Below, piece after piece: positions 35,831 through 46,804 of a stretch of DNA of 64,000 bases (positions are counted from its first letter, which is position 1; every line of letters begins with the position of its first letter). The DNA is from Heracleum sosnowskyi. Taxonomy: Eukaryota > Streptophyta > Magnoliopsida > Apiales > Apiaceae. The notes beneath the pieces were generated by a model. It had not been told where the DNA came from. It saw only the letters and a list, made by a program, of their open reading frames with translations, and did not search any database. The DNA lies in NCBI GenBank assembly GCA_030848705.1, contig JAUIZM010000012.1, positions 4,280,679 through 4,344,678 of the forward strand. Reading direction: 5' to 3'. A program made the translations under genes and the position numbers.

Positions 35831-36950
35831 TGTCAAGGATAGAGTGGCATGGGTTCGAACTAATAATGGTAATTATAGTGTGAAATCAGGCTATTACCTG
35901 TGGCATGAACAGGAGTTTGGGCTAAATCTGAATCTGCAAAGTAGAGGGTGGAACAAGATTTGGAACTTAGCTATTCCTAATAATATGAAAGTCTTTTTAT
36001 GGCGATTCTGCAGAAACAATATACCTGTCAGAAACAGGTTACGATCGAAAGGTGTGGATTTACCCACAATATGTCCAATGTGTCAAGTAGATATTGAACA
36101 TCTGTTGCACGTTTTCTTTGATTGCAATTTTGCAGCACAGTGCTGGCAGTATATGGGCCTTGTTTATGATATGCAGACGGTGGAGTATGCTCCTGATTGG
36201 TTGCTCAATAAACTCAGCACGGCTTCAACTGAAGAGATTATAATAATTGTTAAGGTTTTGTGGGGTATTTGGTTTTGGAGAAATAAGAAGGTGTGGGAGG
36301 ATAAACATGTCTCTCCAGCAGTTGCTATGGATTGGAGCAGTAAGATTCTAGCAGATTGGAGAAAAGCCAAGAGTACCGTACAAGTTTCAAGTAATTCTAG
36401 CAGCATAAATCCAGTGCAACAGGACACCAAGTGGACACCCCGTGCAGAGGGTTCTCTGAAAATAAATGTGGATGCTTCTGTTTTTCTTGGCGCTGATTCG
36501 TTTACTATTGGTATGGTTATCAGAGACCATCTGGGTAACTTTGTTGCAGGAAAGAATATGAGATTGACAGGACCAATTGCAGTGTTTGAGGCTGAGGCGA
36601 TTGGGGTAGTTGAAGCTTTATCTTGGCTTCGCTCCAGACATGTCCATCAGGCTGTGGTCGAGACTGATTCACTTCTTACAGCCAGAGCAGTTAATAGCGT
36701 GTCTCAAAATAGATTGGAAGTGGGAGATATTATTGATAGTTGCCGAGCTCACTTGAGCGAGAACCCAGGTTTTTCAGTTAAGTTTGTTCGAAAGCAATCT
36801 AACAAGGTGGCTCATGAAATTGCCAGATTACCTTGTCTTTTAAATTGCTACAATGTTTTTACGTCTCCTCCTATGTCATTGTTGGAGACTCTCTTGTATG
36901 ACAGATCTATCTAATGAAAGTTTGCTTTGTTTCAAAAAAAAAAAAAGTTG
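35831..36950 (+). mobile_element. 5'-truncated LINE (L1-type) with poly(A) end
   Basis: The element keeps only the C-terminal coding part and ends in an A run at about 36936-36948. The sequence AAAGTTG occurs just before the coding part (near 35827) and after the A run, which could be a short target duplication but is weak because it overlaps the poly(A). 5' truncation is typical of LINE integration by target-primed reverse transcription. Confidence 0.75.
35844..36914 (+). pseudogene. LINE ORF2 C-terminus: zinc-binding (zf-RVT) and RNase H domains
   Basis: The frame opens in the zf-RVT region (GWNKIWNLAIPNNMKVFLWR, then CPMCQ and EHLLHVFFDC). After a linker the plant-type RNase H follows: INVDAS, GMVIRDHLGNF, EAEAIGVVEAL, VETDS and VRKQSNKVAHEIA. 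Endonuclease and reverse transcriptase domains are missing because the insertion is truncated. The remaining 356 codons are open, so it is either recent or lucky. Host-encoded copies of this domain pair exist, but the poly(A) end favours a LINE. Confidence 0.85.
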
Positions 36951-37385
36951 CATTATTTTTGTCAAAATCAAATAAAAAAAACTAAGTTTAAACACCGTTG
37001 AATCCAAATCAAGGAATTACCTTTACACAAGTATCAAACAAAATTTTAATAATCATTCATCGTGGGTCATAATTTTAGGTGGACAAGTATGAAAATTAGA
37101 AGCAGAGGCCCCTGCAATTATGTAGATCTTGTAGGTTTTTCAAGTTTGTAGTTTATGCATTATAATGTGGTGTGGAGAAACAGAAGCAAGAGCAACTGAA
37201 TGTTTTCAAATTTAACTGCATATTACATTTAGCTAGGAAATGATGATAAGCGCGAATTGACTTCAACACACAAAAACAAAATATGATTTCAATGTAAAAC
37301 AACAATACCACACATGAATACGAGACTGCAAAATCACATCTTCGAGTACCAACAACAGCAAACCTGCAACGTCATATCTGGTTTC
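36951..37385. other. Spacer between the LINE and RLP locus 3
   Basis: No gene. The part near 37300-37385 is the 3' untranslated region of RLP locus 3, judged by similarity to the DNA beyond the RLP end at the right window edge (about 63720-63864). Confidence 0.45.
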
Positions 37386-38720
37386 CTAATTCCGAATATT
37401 CTGCCTCTTTTGTCTTCTCCTGTTCTTCTTTGCCCTTCCAAATTTCTGAAAAATCCAAAAAAACAGCCACAGGTATCTATCTGTGAAAATGCCTCCCATA
37501 ACAACCCCAATAACAAGCCCACTTCCGAGTCCTACCCATATGAATAACCAATCAAGTCCACTTGGAAACTTATCTTCATCAGGATCATCCTCGTCATCAT
37601 TAGGTAGTGACAGCTCAGTTCCACAATTCTTAGATAACGGAAATCCACAAAGTCCGGAGTTTTCCATGTAAGAATTGTTGTCAAATGTTTTGAACTGCGG
37701 GCCTTGCGGTATGCGACCACTTAGGAGGTTGTTGGACACATTGAAGAAAGCAAGAAAATTTAGTCGTGTTGCTAACTGTTCCGGGATGGCACCTGAGAGC
37801 TTGTTCTGTGAAAGGTCCAATGATTCAAGCTGTGTTAGATTCCCAAGTGACAGAGGAATTGGACCCGTGAGGTCATTCTTTGAAAGGTCGAGCAACTGGA
37901 GAGCCACTAGACTTCCAAGAGATTTTGGAATCTGCCCACTGAATTTGTTACTTGAAAGGTTGATAACAGTGAAAATATTTAAAATATGTTGGTAATCTGT
38001 CTCTACACCTTTGTTTGCTAGAATTATTGAGGGGTAATATGGGAAACTGAGTTCAAATGTGTAATCACTAAAAAAGAATGTAAACCTCATACTTGTCTTT
38101 ATATATGCGTCCATGTCTGTACGCGAAAGTTTCATTGCATTCCAAATCTGGATATATGATACAGGCAAAGCACCAGTTAAAGAGTTATGAGAGAGATCAA
38201 TAATGCACAACATTGGGAACTCTAAAGAATTCCGTGGACTTCCAATTTCACCATGGAACATGTTGGAATGCAGAAGCAGAACTTGTAGCCGTGAAAGAGT
38301 CCCTAACCAAGCGGGGAATGTTTGTTTCATCTGATTATTTGATAGATCCAAAATCTGTAGCATTTTACAATTTGACAACAATTTTGGAACTTCCCCTATT
38401 AACTGGTTTCGACTCAAGTCCATCACCTTCAAATCACATTCTTTTGGGTATGTCTGAGGAATTGCACCAGAAAAGTTGTTGTCTTGAAGAACAAGGACTT
38501 CCAAAGAATTTGCAAGGCACTGTGGAATTGGTCCACTCATGCTGTTATTCGACAAATCTAGTACTTTAAGAGACATGACACCACATATCATGGGTGAAAT
38601 ATGTCCGCTTAATCTGTTGTTATGCATCACGTACAAATTTGTCTTTGGTGGTGGAACGGGGAGATTCCCCTGTAGCATATTATCACTTACGCCTATGTAT
38701 CTTAAACTGTTACTTAAAAT

Positions 38721-38969
38721 TATAGATCTAATATAAACACACCTGTATGTAGAATGTCTGGGGAACGATAAACTCTATTACTTGATAAATGTTCAGCATA
38801 CAAACTGAGAATATAAAGGCGAGACAAAGCTAATCACTAAAAACTAGGAAACTGAAAACAAACTCTAACATCTTATCTCTTCCTACTACTACTCTAACAA
38901 CCAAGCTAATCCATTCTAATAGCCACGTAATGACTAATAAAATGTGTTTATTTAAAACTAAGACCAACA
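38721..38969 (-). repeat. 3' LTR of the young copia
   Basis: 249 bp, starting TGTTGGTCTTAG on the minus strand and ending ATTAGATCTATA. I found no difference from the 5' LTR. Confidence 0.93.
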
Positions 38970-39008
38970 CATTCCCCCCTAAACTAAACATATTTTTCCA
39001 CAACCAGC

Positions 39009-42000
39009 TTATCCACCTGCAGTGATTTCCTTGACTCCAATCAACTTCTTCATAGCTTCGAACTTGACCTTCCCCAATGCCTTCGTTAAGATATCTGCTC
39101 GTTGCTCTTGCGTGCCTACATACTTCACAATTAACTCTCCCCGTTCTATGCACTCCCGAATAAAATGAAATCGAACGTCTATGTGCTTACTTCTTCCATG
39201 CAGAACTGGATTCCTCATTAACTCGATGGCAGACCTGTTGTCAACACACAATGTCACAGCACCAACCTTCTGTCCAGACAACTCAGTTAACAGCCCTCGG
39301 AGCCAGATACTTTGACATGCTGCTGTGGTTGCAGCCATGTACTCAGCTTCGCAGGAAGACAATGCAATAACTCTCTGTTTTTGTGAGGCCCATGAAACCA
39401 GATTCCCATCTAAGTAGAAACACATTCCTCCTGTGCTTCTTCTATCTACCACATCTCCAGCTAAATCACTATCAGAAAACCCAGTTATCACTCTCTTACT
39501 TCCAGTTTTTTCATACTCCAACCCATAATTAATAGTACCCTGTATGTATCTCAAGATATGCTTCACAGCTTGCTGATGCTTTACCGTAGGTTTTTCCATA
39601 AACCTGCTTACCACTCCTACCGCATAAGAGATATCAGGTCGAGTGTGAGTCAAATACCTCAAACTCCCCACGAGACACCTATATTCTGTTGCACTTACTA
39701 GTTGTCCTCCTTCGTCTTTATCCAGCTGCAATTTCTGTTCCATCGGATATCTTGACAAATTACATTTTGACATTCCTGCTTTCTCAAGAACTTTCTTAGC
39801 ATATGCTGACTGCTTCAGAGTGATTGATGACTTTCCTTGGTTTACTTCTATACCCAAGTAATATGACAACGGACCCAAATCACTCATCTCGAACTGATCA
39901 TTCATTTCTCCTTTGAACTGTTTAATTTCATCCTTACTTGAACCTACCACCAGCAAATCGTCTACGTAAACCCCAACTATTAAAACACTTCCATTCCTGC
40001 ATTTTGTGTACACTGCTTGCTCATGTAAGCACTTCCTGAAACCTAAATCCCGCAAGCATTTGTCTAACTTAATGTTCCACGCTCTAGGAGCTTGACGTAG
40101 CCCATAAAGCGCCTTTGACAGCTTATACACCTTCCATTCTTGTCCTTCTTTTACAAAACCTTCAGGTTGAGCAACGTATACTTCTTCAAGCAATTCTCCG
40201 TTCAGAAACGCTGACTTGACATCAAGGTGGTGCACCTCCCACCCTTCCTTTGCTGAGAGAGCCAACAACAACCGTATTGTCTCTAGGCGTGCCACTGGAG
40301 CGAACACCTCATCGTAATCAATTCCTTTTCTTTGAACATAGCCCTTCGCCACAAGGCGAGCTTTATGTTTCACCACTTTCCCATCTGAGTCCTTTTTAAG
40401 TTTGTAGACCCATTTTAATCCAATAGCTTTATGTCCAGGTGGTAACTCCATGAGTGTCCATGTGTTGTTTTTCTCGATCGTCTCTACTTCCAACTCCATG
40501 GCATTCTGCCACTCTTTTTCTTTTGCTGCTTCAACATAAGACACAGGTTCTTCAGCCTTCAACAACATGAGTTCATCGATCATGTCTATTACCTCTGACT
40601 CATTGTACAAATCTTCTAATGTTCTGTATCGATGTGGTCCACTGCTGGATCCAGACGACCCATCCGTGAGTGACTCGGACGTACCTACACTCGAAGATTG
40701 TGTAGGTGTTGACATACCTTGACCACTTGGAGATCGTATAGGAGTTGTCATTTCGGTTTCAGCAACTTTCTCTGCATCTGCAAAACTGTCAATCACAGCG
40801 AAGAATTCTGGTACTGAAATATTACTTTCCCCCTCTTGTTCCCATGCCCAGAATTCCCTTTCTTGAAACACACCATCTCTGTTTATATGTATGGACCCCG
40901 TTTTTGGATCATAAAATCGATCTCCCTTTGTTCCTGGTTCTCTACCAAGATAAACAACCTTTTTACTACGATCGTCCAATTTCTTGACATGTACCATAGG
41001 TATTTTCATAAAAGCAATGCACCCAAATGTTTTAATGTGTGCCAGGTCGGGTTTCTTGCCACTCCATGCCTCATATGGAGTCCTACCCTTCAGAATACGA
41101 GTTGGCAAACGATTCAAAATATATACCGTATGGCGAGCTGCTTCCCCCCACATCCACGATGGCATCTTCGACTCCTTCAGAAAGCTTCTTATCATTGCTG
41201 CTACTGTTCGATTCCTACGTTCTACCACCCCGTTTTGCTGCGGGGTGTATGGGGCTGTAAGCTGTCTAACGATTCCCATCTCTTCACAGTACTTTGTAAA
41301 CTCCTTTGAACAGAATTCACCACCACGATCCGTTCTTAACATTTTTATACTGTTCTCCGTTCTCTTTTCAACCATTGTTTTAAACTTTCTGAACACAGAG
41401 AATGCCTCACTCTTCTCCTTCAACAGATAAATCCACATCTTTCTACTAAAATCGTCAACAAACAAAAGAAAAAACCGGTTACCTCCAGGCGTTGTTGGCG
41501 AGATGGGACCACAGATGTCAGCGTATACCAGCTCCAATGTCTTCTCAGCCTCGAACTTTGCTTGTGGTGGGAATGAGTGTCTGGATTGCTTCGACATTAA
41601 GCACCCCTCACATCTTCTTAGCGGCTGAATCGTCCTTGGAATACCATATGCCAATTTTTCTTTTGACAAAAGTTCAAGTGCTTGAAAATTCACGTGCCCA
41701 AGTCGTGAATGCCATAACCACGTGTTCTCTTCAGACTTTGACATTAGACACTTTGGCCAGGTTTCTTCAAGGCTGATCTTATACAGTCGATTTTCAGTTC
41801 TTTTCACTTTCATCAACAGCCTTCCACGTTCTTCGTACACCCACAGATAGTCACCCTCCAGTACCACCTTATTCCCATCTTCAGATAACTGTCCCAGACT
41901 TATGATGTTATTACACAACGCAGGGATATAATACACATCCTTAAGGAGTTTTTCTTCACCATTTTTACACCGAAATGAAATAACACCTCTTCCTTTAATA

Positions 42001-43112
42001 CTTACAGTAGACCCATCACCAAATTTTACCTGTCCACTCACACTTTCGTCCAATTCCTTAAACTTCCCTCGATGGCCAGTCATGTGGTTACTGGCTCCAT
42101 TATCCAAGTACCAAATTTGTGAGTCTTTTCTGCCCTCCGTATTTTCTCTCAAAACCGGAATCACTGTCTCTTCCTTGAGTAACAATGTTTTCATTCCTTC
42201 GTTCTTTACTTCAGCAACTAGTAGAGCTGGCTCGTCTTCTTGAATTTTAGACAGATTTATTTCCTTATGCACGTCTCTCCCTCTACGAGGTTTTCGACAT
42301 TCATATGCAAAATGTCCTAGTCCCTTGCAGTTATAACACCTCACTGTGCTACGATCTCGCCCACCACGGTTCCCATCTCGACCATGGTCATCCACAGTGC
42401 CTCGAGCTCCTTCTTTATTGGCCTTCCTCAACCATTCTTCTCGAGTCAGCAGTACTTGTCCCCCGTTGCTCTCCTTTCTTCTCCACTCCTCCTCTGTCAG
42501 TAAAAGTTGTCCTTGGCTCGTTTCAACATTTCCACCTAAGCGTTCTTCATGAACTTTCAATGAGCCAAACACTTCTTCCACAGACATGGTCTCCACATTC
42601 CCAAACTGCTCAATAGCTGATGCAACTTGAAGAAATTTTGAAGGTACGGCTCTGAGAAGCTTCTTCACTACATACGATTCCTCCATTTTTTCACCTAATG
42701 CTCTTATCTTTGTAACCAAACCATTCATCTTCATGTAAAACTCATCCAGCTGGTCAGCTTCTGTCATCTTTAAAGCTTCAAACTCTCCCTTCAGTGTCTG
42801 TGCTCTCGCCGTTTTTACTTTCTCAGCACCCAGACTCATTGTTTTTACTGCATTCCATGCTTCGCTGGATGATTTCTTCTCCGCAATGGCCAGTAACATG
42901 TCCTCTGGGATTCCCTGATAGATAACGGCTAGTGCTCTCTTATCCATTTTATCTTCCACCACAGCCTTGGCGTCTTTTGGTTCTACTGCCTCCCACACTC
43001 CATGAGCCTGCATGAACACCTTCATCTTTAAAGCCCATACTGTGTAATTCGACTTAGTTAACATTGGAAAGCTCAGGCCAAATGAGCTCTCCTTGGACTT
43101 GTTGTTATCCAT
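39009..43112 (-). CDS. gag-pol: Copia gag-pol polyprotein, intact, 1367 aa
   Basis: I choose ATG at 43112 (MDNNKSKESSF). The frame is open further up, to 43268, but that lies in the 5' LTR and primer-binding site. Domains in order: gag (YTVWALKMKVFMQAHG, then AWNAVKTM), one CCHC knuckle (CYNCKGLGHFAYEC), protease (YLDNGASNHMTG), integrase zinc HHCC (WHSRLGHVNF to CEGCLMSK), integrase core (VYADICGP, RTDRGGEF, NGVVERRNRT), reverse transcriptase (KALYGLRQAPRAW, YVDDLLVVGSS) and RNase H (GFSDSDLAGD, SSCEAEY, CVDNRSA). No stop or shift is present. An Oryco/Ivana-type lineage is plausible but not established. Confidence 0.95.
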   Translation of the reverse strand: MDNNKSKESSFGLSFPMLTKSNYTVWALKMKVFMQAHGVWEAVEPKDAKAVVEDKMDKRALAVIYQGIPEDMLLAIAEKKSSSEAWNAVKTMSLGAEKVKTARAQTLKGEFEALKMTEADQLDEFYMKMNGLVTKIRALGEKMEESYVVKKLLRAVPSKFLQVASAIEQFGNVETMSVEEVFGSLKVHEERLGGNVETSQGQLLLTEEEWRRKESNGGQVLLTREEWLRKANKEGARGTVDDHGRDGNRGGRDRSTVRCYNCKGLGHFAYECRKPRRGRDVHKEINLSKIQEDEPALLVAEVKNEGMKTLLLKEETVIPVLRENTEGRKDSQIWYLDNGASNHMTGHRGKFKELDESVSGQVKFGDGSTVSIKGRGVISFRCKNGEEKLLKDVYYIPALCNNIISLGQLSEDGNKVVLEGDYLWVYEERGRLLMKVKRTENRLYKISLEETWPKCLMSKSEENTWLWHSRLGHVNFQALELLSKEKLAYGIPRTIQPLRRCEGCLMSKQSRHSFPPQAKFEAEKTLELVYADICGPISPTTPGGNRFFLLFVDDFSRKMWIYLLKEKSEAFSVFRKFKTMVEKRTENSIKMLRTDRGGEFCSKEFTKYCEEMGIVRQLTAPYTPQQNGVVERRNRTVAAMIRSFLKESKMPSWMWGEAARHTVYILNRLPTRILKGRTPYEAWSGKKPDLAHIKTFGCIAFMKIPMVHVKKLDDRSKKVVYLGREPGTKGDRFYDPKTGSIHINRDGVFQEREFWAWEQEGESNISVPEFFAVIDSFADAEKVAETEMTTPIRSPSGQGMSTPTQSSSVGTSESLTDGSSGSSSGPHRYRTLEDLYNESEVIDMIDELMLLKAEEPVSYVEAAKEKEWQNAMELEVETIEKNNTWTLMELPPGHKAIGLKWVYKLKKDSDGKVVKHKARLVAKGYVQRKGIDYDEVFAPVARLETIRLLLALSAKEGWEVHHLDVKSAFLNGELLEEVYVAQPEGFVKEGQEWKVYKLSKALYGLRQAPRAWNIKLDKCLRDLGFRKCLHEQAVYTKCRNGSVLIVGVYVDDLLVVGSSKDEIKQFKGEMNDQFEMSDLGPLSYYLGIEVNQGKSSITLKQSAYAKKVLEKAGMSKCNLSRYPMEQKLQLDKDEGGQLVSATEYRCLVGSLRYLTHTRPDISYAVGVVSRFMEKPTVKHQQAVKHILRYIQGTINYGLEYEKTGSKRVITGFSDSDLAGDVVDRRSTGGMCFYLDGNLVSWASQKQRVIALSSCEAEYMAATTAACQSIWLRGLLTELSGQKVGAVTLCVDNRSAIELMRNPVLHGRSKHIDVRFHFIRECIERGELIVKYVGTQEQRADILTKALGKVKFEAMKKLIGVKEITAGG

Positions 43113-43147
43113 TGAAGCTGAACTGATAGAGTGCCTGAATGGTCGTA

Positions 43148-43160
43148 GCTCTGATACCAC
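43148..43160 (-). other. Primer-binding site of the young copia
   Basis: The plus strand reads GCTCTGATACCAC, the complement of TGGTATCAGAGC style sites for initiator methionine tRNA. It lies one base from the 5' LTR. Confidence 0.9.
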
Positions 43161-43161
43161 G

Positions 43162-43410
43162 TATAGATCTAATATAAACACACCTGTATGTAGAATGTCT
43201 GGGGAACGATAAACTCTATTACTTGATAAATGTTCAGCATACAAACTGAGAATATAAAGGCGAGACAAAGCTAATCACTAAAAACTAGGAAACTGAAAAC
43301 AAACTCTAACATCTTATCTCTTCCTACTACTACTCTAACAACCAAGCTAATCCATTCTAATAGCCACGTAATGACTAATAAAATGTGTTTATTTAAAACT
43401 AAGACCAACA
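43162..43410 (-). repeat. 5' LTR of the young copia
   Basis: 249 bp and identical to the 3' LTR by eye. The minus-strand TTTATATTCTCAGTTTG phrase near 43250 could hold the TATA box for element transcription. Confidence 0.93.
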
Positions 43411-43870
43411 AAAATAGCAACCGGATTCCATTCGAAGGCTGTTAGGTAGTTATCACCAAGGCTAATTACTTCCAAATTAGTACTTGCATTCCAAATCCAG
43501 TGTGGTATATTACCATGAATATTGTTTCCATCCATACCAAGAAACCTTAATTTACTCTCGAACTGCAGAAACTGTGGGAACTCCGTTAAGTTACAGTAGC
43601 TCAAATCTAAAACTTCAAACTTTGGAAGCGTGAAGTTCATGTGATCAGGGACAAGTAGATTAATATTGCACCGAGATACAGAGAGAAATTTTAGGTTTCT
43701 TGAATTCAGAAAAAGGTCAGCCTCTACTGTGCCAATGAAGTTATTATAACTAAGAGAAAGAAATTCCAGGTTATTGAGTTGAGAAATTGACCGAGGAATT
43801 TGACCTGTTAGCTCATTAATGCTCAGATCTAATTTAGTTAATTGGGTCATGTTCATCAGCGACAACGGGA

Positions 43871-44086
43871 TTTCGCCAACCAAGTGATTATTGCCAAGGT
43901 AAAGATGAGTAAGTTGGGTGAGATTTGCTAAAGATGGTGGGATTTCGCCAACCAAGTGATTATTGCCAAGGTAAAGATGAGTAAGTTGGGTGAGATTTGC
44001 TAAAGATGGTGGGATTTTACCAACCAAGTGATTATCGTCAAGGTAAAGATGAGTAAGTTGGGTCATGTTTGCAAAAGACGGTGGGA
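43871..44086 (-). repeat. Three 72-bp LRR-encoding units in tandem within RLP locus 3
   Basis: The phrase TTTCGCCAACCAAGTG begins units at 43871 and 43943, exactly 72 bp apart, followed by a diverged third unit near 44015. The first two units are nearly identical. Each encodes one 24-residue LRR (GNNHLVGEIPPSLANLTQL), so they arose by recent in-frame duplication. Confidence 0.85.
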
Positions 44087-45137
44087 CGTCACCATACATA
44101 TTGCTATCTTCAAGGTTCAAATAAGTGAGTTTAGTTAGCTTGTCAAGCCAAGAAAGGTTCAAATAAATAAGTGATTTATTGAATGGGTTATCTGAAATTG
44201 CCAAAACAGTAAGTTGGGTTAGGTTTGCAAGAGATGGTGTGATATCACCATATAGATTCGTATCTTGAAGGTTCAACACAGTAAGTTTACTTAGCTTCTT
44301 AAGCCAAGAAAGGTCCCCTGAACTATTGAACATGTTAAATGCAACTGATAAATAAGCGAGTTGGGTCAGGTTACCGATTGAGGGCGGAATTGATCCCGAA
44401 AAATAGCAACTTCTGAGTCGCAACCTAGTGACTGACTGCAGATTTCCGATTGAAGCTGGTAGTTTACCAGAGAAATTTGTGAAAGCAATATCAAGTTCCC
44501 TGAAGGAGCTTCTTTTGTTAAACTCTGGAAGGTAACCGCTGAGATTTTGATTGTCGCTTACATTAAGAACAAGCAGGCCTGGTAGATTGAAAATGGCAAT
44601 TGGAAAGTCTCCATACAAATAGTTACAAGACAGATCAAGGGAAGTCAGTTTGGACATTCCTGACAACTCGAGTGGAATTTGGCCTGAAAATGAAGAGTAT
44701 GAGAGGTTTATAGAGAATAAACTTGAAAGATGGGAGATCTCGGGTGGGATCGAAGAGTTCATGAAGTCATTATCTGCAAGGTTTAAGTTCTGGAGATGAA
44801 CAAAGCTGAACAGGGTGCTGTTGGAGTGAAGAGTAGTAGTTATTAGACTGCTACTGAGGTCAAGACCGATAACGTAACCAGTAGCCTCATCACACTCAAC
44901 CCCGTCCCATGAGCAGCAATCGTTGCTGCTATTACCTCTAGCCTTCCAAGATTCTGTCTTCAAGTAAGCAGAAGAATTAGAAGAGGCAAAAAGGCTTTGC
45001 TTAAAATGTAAAAGAGCATACCTTTCGTGATCGTGGCATGACTGAGTAGTATTAATAGTATAGGACATAGCAATGACATGAAGAGAGTACAGAAGAAACA
45101 AGAATATTAAGAGTTTAAAGCTATGTAGAGCGGCCAT

Positions 45138-45699
45138 GGCAGATAATCAAAAAGCTCTGTGAGAACTTCTGTGATATGGGCAGTACTAAATGTACTAGTA
45201 TATATACACACAATGTGAGTCTTAACTGGACGTCTGGACAAAATTTTGTTTCGAGTACGTTTTGAATTAATAATATTTTTTTGTCATGTAAGAATCTTTA
45301 AACAAATTCTAGACAATTGCGTTGGATAAAATTTTAATTCTAATTAATTTTTAAAATTTTAAATGTGAGTCCTATGTATTTTAAATTTTGATTCCGTCAA
45401 AGGACTTAAGACATCGTAGTTGACCCCAAGTAACCATGGAATCTAAAAGATACACAAATTTAAGGGGAGAAAAATTGGATTCAGTAAGGTTGTCTGAGTA
45501 ATGAATATACACCATGTGAAAGGTTTGGACTTGGTCTTGTGGATTGCTTAATTGCTTCCAGTCACAGTGTCTACATCTGGTATGGAAAGTTTTATCAATG
45601 CATTTTTTTCCACATGAAAAGTTAAACAAATGTATATCACTCGTCTGCGTACCTCTGGAGGCTTGGGAGTCCGGAAATCTCTTTTAAGCTACCATCACT
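45138..45699. other. Upstream flank of RLP locus 3, with a segment duplicated at 46200-46455
   Basis: No gene. From about 45505 to 45699 the sequence (for example TCTGGTATGGAAAGTTTTAT) matches 46208-46455 with small indels. The pair is a local direct duplication, now separated by a MITE. Confidence 0.6.
45198..45208 (-). promoter_or_regulatory. TATA box candidate of RLP locus 3
   Basis: TGTATATATACTAG on the minus strand lies about 60 bases upstream of the ATG at 45137. It implies a short leader. Confidence 0.5.
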
Positions 45700-46166
45700 T
45701 AGATGTGGAACCAGGATTTTGATTTGAGGGGGACCAGATTATATTTAGGGGGACCGAGTCAAGTTACTTCGAAAATTTTCAAAGTTTTACCTTAAAATTT
45801 CTGCGATTTTGGACAGTTGGCAGTGTTACAATTTACTGTATTGAAGCTTTGGATAACAAGATCAATGGAGGTACACTGTATATTCATACACACTTGATTA
45901 CAAGAACTAAATGATGACTTACATCTTCTCTACTGATTACGAACTTACAGTTTACTTAACATCTCAATTGATAAAATGCTGAGTATCTTGTCTAATAGGA
46001 AGGTTGTTGTAAGAAACTATGCTAATATGAAAAGTGTGAAGATGCTCTAGTAACAGTCTGTCATTCATCATTGTTAGCCACATTGTCTTCAGCTGGTACC
46101 GTAGCGTTAGTAGTCGTAACAGGCAGGGACCGGGACTCATTTTGGTCCCCCCTAGTTCCGCCCCTG
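45700..46166. mobile_element. hAT-like MITE, 467 bp
   Basis: The left end TAGATGTGGAACCAGG pairs with the right end, which reads CAGGGGCGGAACTAGG on the minus strand, as terminal inverted repeats. The flanks CCATCACT and CAACCACT (6 of 8 matching) fit an 8-bp hAT target duplication. The uninterrupted site is visible in the local duplicate near 46430-46450. There is no transposase coding. Confidence 0.65.
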
Positions 46167-46804
46167 CAACCACTGGAGTCTGGATTTAGTGAAGCTGTCT
46201 GAATATCCACCATGTGAAAGGCTTGGACTTGGTCTTGTGGATCATTTGCTTCCAGTCACTGAAATGTCTCACTGTCTACATCTGGTATGGAAAGTTTTAT
46301 CAATGCATTTTCCACATAAAAAGTTGAACAAATGTATATCACTCGTCTACTTTGGAATTTCATGTTTCTTAGCCTGCAAAAATCACTCGTCTGCGTACCT
46401 TGGGAGGTTTTCGAGTTCGGAAATCTCTTTTAAGCTACAATCACTGGAGTCTGGACATTAATCCTTTCTGAAGATTCTCCTTCTTTTTAAATTCTTTAAA
46501 ATTTTAATTATTAAATTTCCGACTAAATATAACTAGCCAAAAAAATATGCAACAAGAAACAAACCAGAAGTCTCTGTTGTTTCTGGAAAGATATAACTTT
46601 GTACAGTCTGAACTCTGAACCACTTGATTGAATACCAAGACAGATTATGTTATCACACAATAAGAAAGAAGAAAGATAGTGGCAACTGGCAAGTCAAGGC
46701 TGGTTAAGTGCTAGACACGCTGAGATTCCATGTCTGATTTGGCTATTAATAGTCACAACATCAATCATATTCACGCAAACAAAGTTCCAAAACAGGAAGA
46801 CTTG

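Larger units (their letters stand above)
38721..43410 (-). mobile_element. Young intact Ty1/copia element, 4.69 kb, with target duplication AAAAT
   Basis: 249-bp LTRs lie at 38721-38969 and 43162-43410 and are identical by eye. AAAAT flanks at 38716-38720 and 43411-43415. The primer-binding site and a GGGGGGAATG polypurine tract (plus-strand 38969-38979) are in place, and the polyprotein is open throughout. All signs point to a very recent, possibly still active copy. The inner LTR end is TA (minus strand) rather than the usual CA. Confidence 0.95.
37386..45137 (-). pseudogene. RLP locus 3: full-length LRR receptor-like protein gene interrupted by a young copia
   Basis: Coding runs 45137-43411, is broken by the copia at 38721-43410, and resumes to 37386. 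Excluding the element and one AAAAT copy leaves 3057 bases, an unbroken 1018-codon frame. Features in order: signal peptide (LLIFLFLLYSLHVIAM), LRR cap with CHDHERYALLHF and CCSWDGVEC, about 25 or more LRRs with GxIPxSL plant consensus, a non-LRR island around YPSIILANKGVETDYQ, the last four LRRs, an acidic stretch (DDEDDPDEDK), one membrane span (IWVGLGSGLVIGVVMGGIF) and a basic cytoplasmic tail. Related proteins are pathogen or peptide receptors that signal through partner kinases. The interruption falls inside an LRR, so this allele would make only a secreted fragment. Confidence 0.9.

Noticed and set aside
40745..42616. Plus-strand ORFs opposite the young copia polyprotein
   Set aside because: Antisense shadows of the intact gag-pol frame.
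43112..43268. N-terminal 52-codon extension of the young copia polyprotein
   Set aside because: It would be translated from the LTR and primer-binding site; the ATG at 43112 matches the usual gag start.
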